From Verpa conica (taxonomy: Eukaryota; Ascomycota; Pezizomycetes; Pezizales; Morchellaceae): 64,000 nt of DNA. The position numbers and the translations under genes were made by a program. The stretch spans positions 1,488,001 to 1,552,000 of the forward strand of contig JAUFSD010000001.1 in NCBI GenBank assembly GCA_033030425.1, in the 5' to 3' direction. The notes under the pieces are model-generated. The model was not told the DNA's origin. It did no database searches and worked only from the letters and a program-made list of their open reading frames with translations. Shown here piece by piece: positions 24,135 through 36,000 of the stretch; positions within the stretch are counted from its first letter, which is position 1; the number at the start of each line of letters is the position of its first letter.

Positions 24135-27100
24135 TCAACCCTGTAGAGCTGCCATGACTTCTTCAAGAGCAGTAGCTTTCGCTAATTCTAATTTTCCACT
24201 CCCGCCACCTCTCGCACTAGCCTTCTTCTCCCCGTCCGCTTTGATGCTATTTGTAATTACACCTAGCTTCTCCAACCACTTCTTCCTTGCTAAAAGCCTT
24301 TGGCGTACACTATCGCTCGCTACAGCCCGCTTCAAGATACCAACAACACTTGTAAAAATATCTGATTGTGGGGTATTCGCAGTTGCCGATCTCAAAGCCT
24401 CAATGACCTCTAGGAGTACTGTGAAAACATCCTTGGGAACAACGACTTGACCTGGGTGCCCAGTCACAGCTTTTTTTGCGACCCGTTGAGGTGGTTTTGC
24501 GAGAATTACAATTGCGTATGATGATTGAGATATGTTATAGAGAATATTTATGGTGAGAACAAGGTTGCGGGTGACGGCAGATGTAGCGGACTTTTGCATT
24601 TGCTTAGTTGATGAGTCAATGTTAGCGAGGAGTGCTGCCATAACAGATTCGTTTTCGACGATCATGACTGCGCACTCTCTTGAATATCGGGTTGCAAGGT
24701 CTGTAATAGATAATTAGTACCATATATCAACCCTGACTTTAGTAAAGAGGTTACATACCCAACTGCATAACCCCTCTCCCGTATCCCGCACTCGTCTTTA
24801 TCAGTTCCATTCCCTTCTTTGCCCTCCCACTCAACCGATCATCCTCAGCCACATGCACCAGTGCAGCCTTCTGCACCCTCCGTCGCGCAATCCTAACTCT
24901 GGAATTCGACGCCTGTCGCGCTTTGTACCCTCTCCATGCACTCTGAATCATAACCACCTCTCGGAATATTTTCCTTAATCTAACTAGCCATGCGAACTGC
25001 CTCCAGCTTCTCTGTATCAAGACGGCTGCATTACGCCTACGGACGATTCCCAGCCAGCGATGCTGTAGAACAATAGTTTTGGCTCTCAAAGTAAGGAATT
25101 GCCTCCTCTCTTGTCGAGTTTCAACAACAGAACGGCGAAGTCGCTGAACAATAAGTGCTGCCCATCGTAGCTCAAGAAAATTCAATCGAGCCACGAGGCC
25201 AGCTCTATAGGCTCTGAACTGTTGTTGAATGGTACACGCTGCTTGGACTTGCATCTCACATCGCTGACGCACAAGCATACCTCTTGAAAGAGCCTGGACG
25301 CTGACCACTGTAAGGCGCGCAAGAAGGTATTCTTGTCGTGGAACTTGAACGACCATCTGATTCTTCCACCACTTTTGGATCCTGATAGTTGCGCTTCTTA
25401 GGATTAGATAATCCGTTCGAGCTTCTTGCCCCGCAAGACGATTCCACCACCACTCCTCGAGTGTCATTACAGCGGCTCTTTGCTGTTCCAGCATTTTCCT
25501 CAAGAGTAGGCCCCTAGCAACAGCCTGGAAACCCATCATTGCCTCCCTTGCGATCCCGATCCTAGCCTGAAATCTGGACTCCCTGATCTGCCTCCATTTT
25601 CTCTGAACCATAAAGACTGTTGCTCTCTCCTTCTCAAATGCCAAACGTGCAAGAGCACCACGCATAATTGACTGGACTTTTGTCATGCTATTAACCAATT
25701 TCTTAATTTGAAGATGAAGGTACTCTCGGTAAGCCCGTTGAATGGTAATCGCAGCATTGGTAACCTTAGTCCGTGTATTAACCACATCAGCGCACTCGTG
25801 GGCGAGTATGAGGAGGTTGATGCGTCTATGTGACATATGACGGAAAGCATAAGAGCGGTAGGCTCTTTGGATTGTCATCGCAGCCCGTTCTGTGACTGAC
25901 CACTCGAAAAGTCTCGAACACAGGTAGGCCAACCCAGCAATGACAAAGTCTTTATCAAATACCCTCTCATGTTTCTGCGAATCACTAAACAACCCAGCTG
26001 CCACGTCGTAAATCCAATTAGCACTAGATCAATCCATCAAGGGGTACACCTTCTGCGAAGCTTACCAAAATATGAGCTACACCCAAGTGCCTTCAATTTT
26101 TCTACTAAGGGTGCATTCTTCTCTCTCTTCATATTTACTGGAAAAAATTGTTCATACTCTTCCACGATCTTTGCAAACACCTTCCCGTCCGAGAAGCTCG
26201 TCGTCAAGTTCTCGACACGTAGATCATGCATTCTCGCAATAGAGCTCGCCCATTTCCACAGCAGCTGAACGTGGTTACTTGGTTCCTCAACGTCCCCTTC
26301 ATCGGTGACAGGTTTCAGTGGAAGGGATTTCGATCGGTACTCGAGTCTTCTGATCTCTTTTCTGACCTCATTCCAGTCCACTAATAATTCAAGTCCCCAT
26401 CTACTAACAACACCCCATAGCAGCCCGACTGTTTTCTCGCGGAACCCATCAACGATGTCTTTTGCTGTGACCTTGCGTGGGTTTCCCCCAACAGATTCAA
26501 GAGCTGTGAGTGCTAATGAGACGTTATATAGCTTGTGTGTTTTTGTAGTAGCAGGGATCTTTAGATTAGATGATAAGGGAGATTTTTGGATGCTTTTTGC
26601 GCTGTCAGATTCCGTTGACATTGATGGCGGAGCCTGAGCGTAGAGAAGAAGTTCAACGACACGACAGAGGCGGACGCCGTCACGCATATCTACTGCAAGG
26701 TTCGAAATTTCGTATTCATACTCTTCTAACGAGTGCTGTGATGTCTCGGGAAGATAGTTAAGGTGACTTAATGGTCTTAGAATATCTCCTATCGACGGTA
26801 GAAGTAGTTTTGATAAGGATTGAAGAATAGATGCAGAAGATTTATGTGGGGATGACTATACTTATTAGAAAATGGTTAAAAGGGTTCTCAGGGTCTAGTG
26901 GAATAAATACCTTTCTAAATAATCTTAACCTCCCAAGCGCACCTTGGGCCTTTGCTTTATCTATCAGCAATACAAGCATTAAAGTTCTCAGTACGCTCCT
27001 CCTCAGTAACCATGCCGGACTTCCCCAGTCCTCATTATCCCCATGTGTACTAGCCACTGTCCCACCTCTTCCTCTCCCCGTTTCCTCAACAGGCGGGCAT

Positions 27101-28962
27101 GCTAGTGAATCTTCACATCTGATAAGATATCTTTCTAAAAATACCTCGGCGGTCTTCCTCTTCTCTGCAGTATTCTTGTACGGGTCGGGGAACATCTCTC
27201 TTCCAATGACAACCTCTAATCCGGGAACCAGCGCTGATAGATCATAGCACTCAAAGAAAACAGCCATAAACTTTTTACGGATAGCAATGTCTTCTGCCCA
27301 ACCCCAACCCTGACCGTTGAGGCCAACACCAGTCGCTCCGAACTTGGCTGCTGAGCTTTTTTCAAGGATGTCTTTAGGTACAGACAACGCACCATAGAGA
27401 AGACTGGCTTGTAGGCGTTTGAAAAGTAAGGGGAAAGGAGCTGAAGAATATATTCTCACAAAGTCCTTGCGCACCATAGACTCAGATGGAGAGGTAGTGG
27501 GCAAAAAGGAGTCGGATAGAATAGAGTTTAAAAGTTGAGAGACTGAGGATTCTTGTGCCAAAAGCCATGAATCTTCATACATCTCAGTTCTGTATAGGTC
27601 CTCCTGTAATACTGGATTTAGCCCTTGCTTAGATTGTCTACCACCCAGGTTCCTAAAAGAAGCCGCAGGTGGGAGAAGGTCCATCGGGAGTGAAAACGGC
27701 GCCAACTCGGCCTCCTCCTCTTTTGTCAAAGAAGGTGGTGTTGGTAGAAGTCGCATACCAATTTTCCGGCGTTTAAGAAGTCGAAGTTTATCTGATGCGG
27801 TATGTGAAGAGTTCCCAGACCCCGCAGTAGATGGCGTGGAACCAGATGACATAAATGATAAATCTTCATCTAATATCATTGACTCACTGGTCCGCTTTAG
27901 AGATTCTCGTGCAAATCTTTGTGGTTCTCTGGAAGCTGGTCGATCAGGGGGCCTCATGCTCCCAATACTAGCATTTCGCGGTTTTTGATTGACTACCTTT
28001 TCCCCTGCACCAACAACCCTCCTTTCTATACGCTTGTCGTCACCTCCAGCAGCGGAGAATCTCCCAGGGGGCATATTCTCCTTTCCTCCAGAATTTTCAC
28101 GACGATTAACATCAACCCCTGGCTGATGAAGGCCGCGTGAAGGAGCTTGGAGCGGCATCCGCCTCGGAGGTACAAAAAGCGGCTTCTTCTCAAACCCACC
28201 CTTCTCGACCTGCATGGCATCCTTCTGCTTCGCCTGTGAATTTGAGACACTCTTTGTCTTATCCCCTAGCATTGCCTTATCACCTTCCTGCGATGTCCTC
28301 CCCAATGCCGAAACTGGCTGAGCAATTGATTGAGCTTCTTGTTCCTGGGGAGCTGTATTCTGAGTCTGTGATTTCCTTGCCGCAAGCATTGTGCTAATCC
28401 TCCGTCGATTCTTCGTCTCAATCTTCCTTGCCATTCCAATCCCCATCCTCCTCGGTTGTTGATGCAATCCCTGACCCCTCGTTTGCTGCGGTTGCAAGGC
28501 AGAAATAACATCGATATGAAAATTGTTCTCCGGTTGTGCTCTTTGTGGAGGAGGTCTTTCCGGTGCCTTTTCCGGGAGAACCCTCTCTGGTGCTCTATCT
28601 ATAATTCTCTCTGTAGCTCTCTCCACCTTTTCCACCACCCGGACATTTTCATTTTCCGTTGTTGCTGTTGTCTGTCGTCGTTGGTTCTGATTCTGATTCT
28701 GATTCTGATCTTGTTTCTGTGATGCCCACCCTGTCATGCGCCTCGGAGGCTCATGTAGTACTGCACGTCGCTTGGTTGCCCGTTTTGGGAAAAGTTGAAA
28801 ATCATCTGGTAAAGCTCTGGTATAGTCGAGGTCTTCATCGTCATCGTCATCATCGAGAGCTACTAGAGGGAACGAGGTCTGTGGTTGTTGTTGACTCCCT
28901 CCCGGGAACAAAGAACGAATGGGGCACGGCGTACCCTCTTCTTCATCGGCGAAGCGGGGCAT
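24135..28962 (-). CDS. ASPM/Abnormal-spindle-like calmodulin-binding protein
   Basis: Four exons (28962-26911, 26855-26068 with its last base at 26066, 25997-24759 and 24700-24135) give about 1,548 residues. I start at the ATG of 'MPRFADEEEGTPCPIRSLF'; an in-frame ATG 56 codons upstream (29130) is less convincing. Residues 1-450 are low-complexity, with a (Gln-Asn)n tract. A helical block includes 'LFKRLQASLLYGAL' and 'RRSVLRTLMLVLLIDKAK'. After the first intron come 'SSPHKSSASILQSLSKLLLP' and two calponin-homology segments ('VDMRDGVRLCRVVELLL' and 'FSDGKVFAKIVEEYE'). Exon 3 holds about twelve IQ motifs ('TIQRAYRSYAFR', 'LIQRSWRQF', 'MIQSAWRGY'). The last exon is a helical ARM-like tail. This is the ASPM order. 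Such proteins bind calmodulin and act at spindle poles and in cytokinesis; yeast Sha1 is a related protein. Confidence 0.9.
28688..28713. repeat. (GATTCT)n coding hexamer repeat
   Basis: A short hexanucleotide run within the ASPM-like gene encodes alternating Gln-Asn on the minus strand. Likely length-variable between strains. Confidence 0.7.
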
Positions 28963-30077
28963 TTCGTGGGTCGTGAATTGCAGTTGTTGAACGCGAGTTG
29001 ACTGGGGTTGTTGGGTGTTCGATGATGGCAAACAACACTTAAACGAGGTGTGGAGTTGGCAGATGGAGCAGAGCCGTTGCCGTAGCAACAGTATGGGCTT
29101 GGCGGGCTGGTGATCTATGGTTAGCCACATTCATGGCACAGTATCACTCGTGTTAACTAAAGGTTGAAGGACATATATATACATGTATAGTTGAAACGGA
29201 ACCTCATATGGTTGTATCAAGGTTATGTCTTTGATGGGTAGGCCTAGTGCCAAAGATGTATCGCGGGAGGGAACACAAACCTATGCTACTACACGTATCG
29301 AGTATGCTACTATCAAGGTTCCGCTATACTCTGTTATATAGTAGTTGTAAACAAATCTGTACCTGTACCAGTAATGTGAAAGTCTACTACAAATATACTA
29401 AAACATTGACATATTACAAATTCGTCTAAGTACAACAGCAAAGGAAAATCATTCCAATCAAAAATTAGAATAAGCTAAAGAAAAAAAGAAAAAAAAACCA
29501 AGGTCGTTACACTTTAAACATCCACTGCCAAGCATAGTTGGTAAAATCAATTAGGTAAACAAAAGATCTTGTAAATCATCGCAACAATCTCGGAATGAAG
29601 AGTCCATCCAATCAAAGCAGTAAATACAGAGAGAACCCAAAAGAAATTACATGCAGAATTGCAGTGAGCATTGAAGCTCTAGTAAGAGCAAAAAATGCCA
29701 TCCAATGAACGATAAAGATAGAAAATGAAAAGCATAGGCATTTTGTTCCCTTTACTCTCGCTCGCCAGGAGCTGGATCCGTTAATTTACCGGCCAAACCC
29801 ACTGCACGCCTCCAAATTTTTTGCTGTTTTCAGAACCGATAGGAGCAAGAAAGAACGGGGAAAAAAAGAAAGAAAAAACCCACCCCCAGAACCCTTGTGA
29901 CTTTCACACCCAAACCAAGAAAGAAAAAGACAACAAATAAAACACCAAAGGAGACAATATGGAAACAATAAGAAAGAAAGAAATCAAGAATAATCATGTA
30001 CTCATTACCGGTCGCTGAATGAATGCATGACGAAAATAAAACGCCTCCATATCGTAACAATTCCCTGTGTGTAAGTC
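28963..30077. other. Spacer between the C2H2 and ASPM-like genes
   Basis: About 1.1 kb containing the ASPM-like promoter (right of 28,963) and the C2H2 gene 3' flank. AT-rich with A runs; no other gene or RNA seen. Confidence 0.45.
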
Positions 30078-32754
30078 CTAAGCTCCTAGCCTTCGTCTTC
30101 TACCTCTATTTCCACCCTCAGGTCGCTGAGACAGAACATCTCTCAACAGTGGGTCGTCTTTATCTTTGTCCATATGGTGGACTCTCACGTGACTACCGAA
30201 CCCTATGTTAGAAACCCCGTAATATAATTATAGGCTCAAAGATTTTTTATAATACCGTTGTAGATTATCGGGCCTCGGGTACTTGTGCTCTCTATCTGGA
30301 CAGAATGGACAAACGTATCCGGGGGAATCATGGACAAGCCCATGACGGATCATTTCGTTTTTCCTTTTAAATCCTTTACCACCCTCTGCCCTAGAACATC
30401 CCTTTACAGGACAGTAATGTGGTCTAGCAGATGAATGAACGTTTGCATGAGAGCTAAAAAGATTAGCAAAATGGCTGCTTGTTTAGATCAGTAAAGTTAA
30501 GCTTACTTTAGTAAATATTGTGTCTGGAAGGGTTGAGCCTTGCAACTGGGAAATTCACATTTGAAAACACCAGCGGCTAATGCTCCACCCTGCTGCCCAC
30601 CAGCTGGCATGGACCGATTTCTAGGACTAGTCACAGTGTCATCAGTTCCCGAACTAGTCATTGTATCGCCTGTACTTGGGCCTGATGGTGGTGTGTGCTC
30701 TGATGAATAGTATGGGTCTAATGTAGAATCCCTTCGTCCACCTATTGTTGATGGCATATGAGGCTGCGCAAAAAAGTTGGCGGTGGGGGGTGGTGAACTC
30801 ATGATGCCCGGAAGTTCGCGTCCATGTGTGAAATTTGCACTATATGAACCTGAGCTGCCATTGTTGCTTCCCTCTTTTATTGGTGGATATGGTGACTGAT
30901 AGTGCTGGTGAGGGTGATGAGGATAGTAGGGCGATGGCGGCGATTCCTGACTCAGGTAATATTGTCTCTGTTGTAATGACATATGGTGCATGGGAGGACG
31001 AGGGTTTCCATCTGGACCGTATCCGTGGGCCGCCTGTGCAGGAGGGGGGAGCCCAGGTGATTGCGCGGCTTGGGCCGATCTGTTAGAAGGCGCGACACTC
31101 ACATGGGAGGACACGGTTGGATACACCGTCCTGGAATTTGGGGGCATACGAGTGTTACCCCATGAGGATTGCTGTTGATGTGAAGATTCTTTCTCAGCAA
31201 TATCTGCAAGAACATGGATGGATGAGACTGGTGGTAAGGTTGTATGCCTCCCATCATTTCCAGGAGGAAGGCTATTTGGTGAGCTTGCCGACTGAGAATT
31301 CATTATTGATGGGAGAGAAGTTGGAGAATTAGGTAAAGGTAACTTAAAGAGATTCGATGAACCAGGAGAAAGTGGCGCTGGTGGCTGTGGCGGTGGTGCA
31401 CGATCAGTACTGGGGGACGTTTGCGCATGGGCTGTTGGAGCCCAAGTTCCCCCACCAGCTGTAGGGAACATTGCCGGTAGCGACGATCCTGACGAAGATG
31501 ACTGTTGATCTTTACCAGCCGCTCCAGCGAGAGCCATTAGACTACTCACCGCTGTTTCTGAAGATGATACTTCAACATCCATAGCATTGCTATCCTTTCT
31601 TCCCATCACTGCATTATCCTTTGCCTCGTCCTCCGTTTTCGACTTTGTGGGTTTCTCTTCGGAACTTTCGTCAATATCCATAGCATCGGCATCCGAAGTC
31701 AGCTGTTCTTTGTCTTTAGCCTTTTTCTTTTTATCTTTCTCCTTATCGTTATCCTTGTCATCATTTCCACTACCTCCATCCCCTTTTCCCTTTTCTCCAT
31801 CTCCGGAATTTCCTTTCCGCTCATCACCTCCTCCATCACCACCTTTAGCTGCGCCTCCGTTTGTTGTGTTTTCGTTATCACTACCCATGTTTCCATTTCC
31901 ACGTAAACCTTCACTAGATTGCTGTCTACTCATATTTCCACTGTTATTGTCACTATCACTTCCACCTGGTCTATCATGGTCCCCACTCTCTGTCTCCATC
32001 TCTGCTTCTGTAGAGTCACTCCCGCTAGGCCAGGGTAATGGACTCTCGCCGGCTTTTATTGCAATATGAGGTTGGTCAGGTGCAAGGAAACTAATAAGAA
32101 CAGCGTCTCCTTGTGACGGACGCGGATTTCCCCTTGGTCGTGGGCTTGAAGGAGCCAGTGTAGAATCCAGTGATACAACAGAATCACGGCGCTCACCCTG
32201 GATGTAATTATCAGGGAAAAGCTGCGGGTGAGCCTGCTTGAGTACCGGAGAAGACGTAGTGGACAGTGATTCGGTGGGGGTGGAACGTGTAGAGTCCACC
32301 GACCCAGGGTCGTACAGATGGGAATTCAGCGTAGTTATTTTGTCTATCGTCTCGGTTTGAAGAGATAGTGGTTGGGAGGGCGCTGGTAGTGGGCCCTCGT
32401 TGTTTTGTCTTGTAAATCTCGTATTTGGAGCTGAGACTGATGAGGCGCACGTTAATTGATGTAGTGCTTCTGGGAGTGGTGTTGAGGGATTGGAACTCGA
32501 TGCAGCAGTAAATTCTTGAGGATATGATGAGAGAGGGGAGTCCTTTGATTGCTGCTCTATCCCAACTCTAAGAGATTTTAGCGCATGCTCTAACCTGTAG
32601 TTGGCATGCGACTGCTCAATGTATTCCCCTTCACTAATATTCGTTTCTCCACCTTGATCTGCTGGTTTCTTGTACTTGGGTCTGGGTTTGACGGGGTCTA
32701 AGCCGCTAAAGGATTCGTCCTTCGAAACGTGGCTTAGGCTCCCTGCGGCTAGAT
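30078..32754 (-). CDS. C2H2 zinc-finger protein, 5' end not resolved
   Basis: Three exons are clear (32754-30507, 30453-30256 and 30192-30078), encoding about 853 residues. The long first part is disordered (Ser, Pro, Gly, Asn; KDKDK-rich near 31,700). Fingers sit at the C-terminus and cross two introns: 'CEFPSCKAQPFQ...NSHANVH', 'CPVKGCSRAEGGKGFKRKN', 'MIRHGLVHDSPGY', then 'VCPFCPDREHKYPRPDNLQR' with 'HVRVHH'. The protein ends in a basic 'GNRGRRRRLGA'. The KGFKRKNEMIRHGLVHDSPG pattern recurs in Pezizomycotina zinc-finger proteins of unknown targets. The frame has no suitable ATG near its 5' end. Phase requires a preceding exon ending in one extra base; a frame ending near 32,820 at a GTAAGT donor ('LLPKINGLHSPHSRAG...') fits but also lacks an ATG. 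Nuclear DNA-binding regulator is inferred. Confidence 0.82.
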
Positions 32755-32819
32755 CTTAATCAGATTCTACAAGGTCCTATGCTTACTCTACATATCTGGA
32801 TTATAGGGTTCACTTACCC

Positions 32820-33020
32820 CGGATTTGAGTGAAGAGGCAGCAAATTTGCTTAAAATTGCTTTGAAGTTGAATGTTAAGATTTGAATCTACTTTCCTGAAG
32901 CTGATACCAGCTCTGGAATGTGGGCTGTGAAGACCGTTTATTTTTGGCAATAGTTGCACAGGAAACTGTGGGGAATCGAATGGTGCTGGATCTAGACCTA
33001 TACAAGCGAAGGAAGGAAAA
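32820..33020 (-). other. Candidate upstream exon of the C2H2 gene
   Basis: An open frame ending at a GTAAGT donor near 32,820 has the correct phase for the next exon and fairly protein-like composition ('FDSPQFPVQLLPKINGLH'). It has no ATG, so either another exon lies further right or this is leader sequence. Confidence 0.35.
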
Positions 33021-36000
33021 GGGAGATACCGAGGTCAGCTTTATCCGATCAAAAATCATGAGGAAATCAAGGAAACTTGCAGTGGATGAATATGCGCGAT
33101 AGGAAAGGGGGGGGTGATGATCGAGAGGGAAAAAAAGGAAAAATAAATAAAGGTAATGGGGTCTGAATGGGAAAAGTGGAAGGCAAGGCAGAAGCACAAA
33201 GCTATCAGTAGCAGAAGTGGCAGCACGGTCAAGTTAAGATACACGGATGCAGCAGGATAACCGACGTGGTTCCATTCATTTAGAGACCCAAAGGCTGGTG
33301 GTTCGACGTTGAAGTGGTGGTAATGCGAGAAGCGTGGAGAATGCGGCTCAGCCGTGAGGCTCTGAACCAAGCAGCGAGCGGCGACAGAGCCCCACAAAGC
33401 AACCGTGCTCCGTCCCAACCAGAATCCACGAACAATAACAACGACGACCAAACCCATTTTTGGCCGTTACAGCGGGATTTCTCAAAACAAAAAACAAAAA
33501 AAAGGGAATACGACAAGTAATAATGAACGAGTAAAATTAACGAAACATGCAAACACTTACAAATTGACGTATTCAACGACTGATGACGCCGAACAGCACA
33601 CAGCATAATAACCTTTCCAGGAGCAACGGATTCCCAATTAGCCAATGCGGGCTGCAACTATTGTAGCCTCTAGTTTTCGATTCTGCTAATCGTGTGATAT
33701 ACCGAATGCGCTTCTCGTTGTGCAGTTCTTGGGTCGAGCCGGAAACGTTTGTAGAGGATTGTGATGACGATTGTGATGAGGCTGAGAGGCTGAAAGGAGG
33801 GGAGGGATGACCGACGGATGATAGCGTCGCTGCAACGGTTGTGTTGTGGGTAAAAGAGCCTCGAAGGGTAACAGGGGGAAGACTTGGACTAATCGAGAGA
33901 TACAATAAGGTAGCTTAGAATAGAGGAGAGAGCAGTGAATAACAGAGACCCAAAATGGCAGCTTTACGGTAGTTGGAGGAGAAGATAGACGGGAGAGTGA
34001 GAAAGGAGAGAAAATATAAAAGGGAGTGGCAGGAGTAGGCGGATTGCAAGTTGAGGGGTGGAGGGCTAAGTTCGCGACCTCTTGAAGTACTTCTGCTTAG
34101 CGGGATTTGCGAGGAGGCTCAAGGCGACGAGACCTTAAGCTATACGCTATTAGAATTTGGGACTAGCGGCACAACCATACGTTAGTCGCCTCCTCAGCAG
34201 CCAATAGTCGTGTGATCAGCCATCTATGGAAAGGGGAGTGTGTCTATCCCTTCCTTTGTCGTGGGTTGGATCAGCTATCCTTCCATACTCACTTTTGTTG
34301 TATTCTCTTCGTCTTCTTGTTGCTCCTCCTCCTCCTCCTCTCTTCTTCTTTTGCACCTCTCCCTTGTAAAATAGTGTGATGCCTGTCAAATCGAGATTGA
34401 GTGGCCCAGGCCCACTTAGAAACAGGATGTTTCGGATGGGGGGGTGTGGGGAAAGTACAACACAAATGGAATGGAAGGAAAAAAAAAAAAAAAAAGAAGC
34501 GGCTGACAATCAAGATTGTTCCGTTACTATGTAGAGAGTCTCAGGTACTAGGTAGATCTAGCCACGTCCAGCATAACCCTCTGGGTCTGAGCTCCACATA
34601 TAGCGACTGTCCAAGTGTGGGACGGTTAGGCAAGTGAACACTGGGCCCCCTCGCTCACTGTGGATAAGATATGGTTGGTTCAAGGCCAGAGGTCGATGGA
34701 TGGGCAGATGGGCAGATGGATGTACTATGGGCAATGACGGGAGCTGTAAGGTTCCGTGACCGGGACCGAAGTTTCCGGATTCGGGTCGGCGCTCTGGGAA
34801 GCGTCGACAATGTCCGTATCAGAAATGGACCGAACTGAGAGCCGCGAGCAGAGGAATGGCAAACTAACAAAGATGAGAGGGTGGGCGATATGTAAAAGTC
34901 TTCAATGTATGTACTTGTGCGAAAGCTACCCACAATTCTTTTACTGCAGCGCACCGCTCCTTGGTATGAAGGTGGGGAGCGGATGTCAGTTGGAGGCTCC
35001 GAGTCTGGCGTGTTGCGGCTTCAAATCTGTGGCAGGGATCATTTACTCTGTGATGCACAGGGCGGGCAAGGGGGATCGAGGCTGCTCAACAAGAATGGAC
35101 ATGGACATGAATATCTGACACAACCGGACGTGAAGGAACCGGCTCTAGGAAAAGAGCCGCGCTGAAGCTGCAGCACCGAGCCTGTATGTCGCAGGCCCAA
35201 AAAGCAGACACTGGCCAGGGTTGGGAATGCACAAGGATGGGGGCGGTTGAGATGAGGATTGGCTCGGGGGACAACTCGAGTAGGATTCGGATGCGCTCAT
35301 TGCAAGGCAAATGTGAGAAGAAAGCAAGCTGGTCCTCAGGGATTCCAGGTTCTCAAGGAAAACTATCTAACCCGAGTGTTCCATGATAGTCATTTATTTA
35401 AAGAAGAATGGTGTTCTTCTCTACTTGGAGCTTCCCAAGAGTACCCCATCTCCGAGTTTGGCTATCCTAATGATTCCGGTAGCTGTGTAAGAGGGTTCTC
35501 TCCCTTCAATGTATACATGTACCTACCCCACCGCCCCCGCTTGCTCGAAGTATGCACTCGGGAGAGGTATGTCAGCCTCTAATCCGGCTTCCCATCATGT
35601 TATGTTTGCTGATGGTACATGAGCATATGTGTGCACGTCCAGAGCCTTACTTCACGCCTTCCAGCAGCGCTAGTGCGGCGAAATGAGGGGCTCTTCTGGG
35701 GCTCTTTTGCTCATCCAACTCCGAATTGCTTGGCCTGTCGTTACGCGGAAACAACACGGTTCTCGCCACATGCGTCGATCTTACAGCATCTGTCTCACTG
35801 CAAATAACTTCGCGAAGCCTCAAACCCAACACCGGCACATTTGTGTCATGATAGGCTTCAGGAATCATCACAGCTATCAAACAAGTGCTAGTACTTAGTT
35901 AATTACCCATAGAGTAATGGGATTTTATCCATATTCTTTTCATTCCCAACGACGAGATAGCGGTTCAACTGGATGCACAAACACCAAAACGCGAGAAAGG

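Noticed and set aside
26856..26910. Open extension of ASPM exon 1
   Set aside because: It reads on in frame but is flanked by GTATTT and TAG; splicing yields the family-typical 'KSSPHKSSASIL' junction.
33573..33905. Ser-rich minus-strand frame as a separate gene
   Set aside because: Lacks an ATG; could be a 5' exon of the C2H2 gene, but no junction can be shown.
34756..35118. 120-codon frame as a gene
   Set aside because: Composition is atypical, no recognisable domain, and an overlapping frame is equally open.
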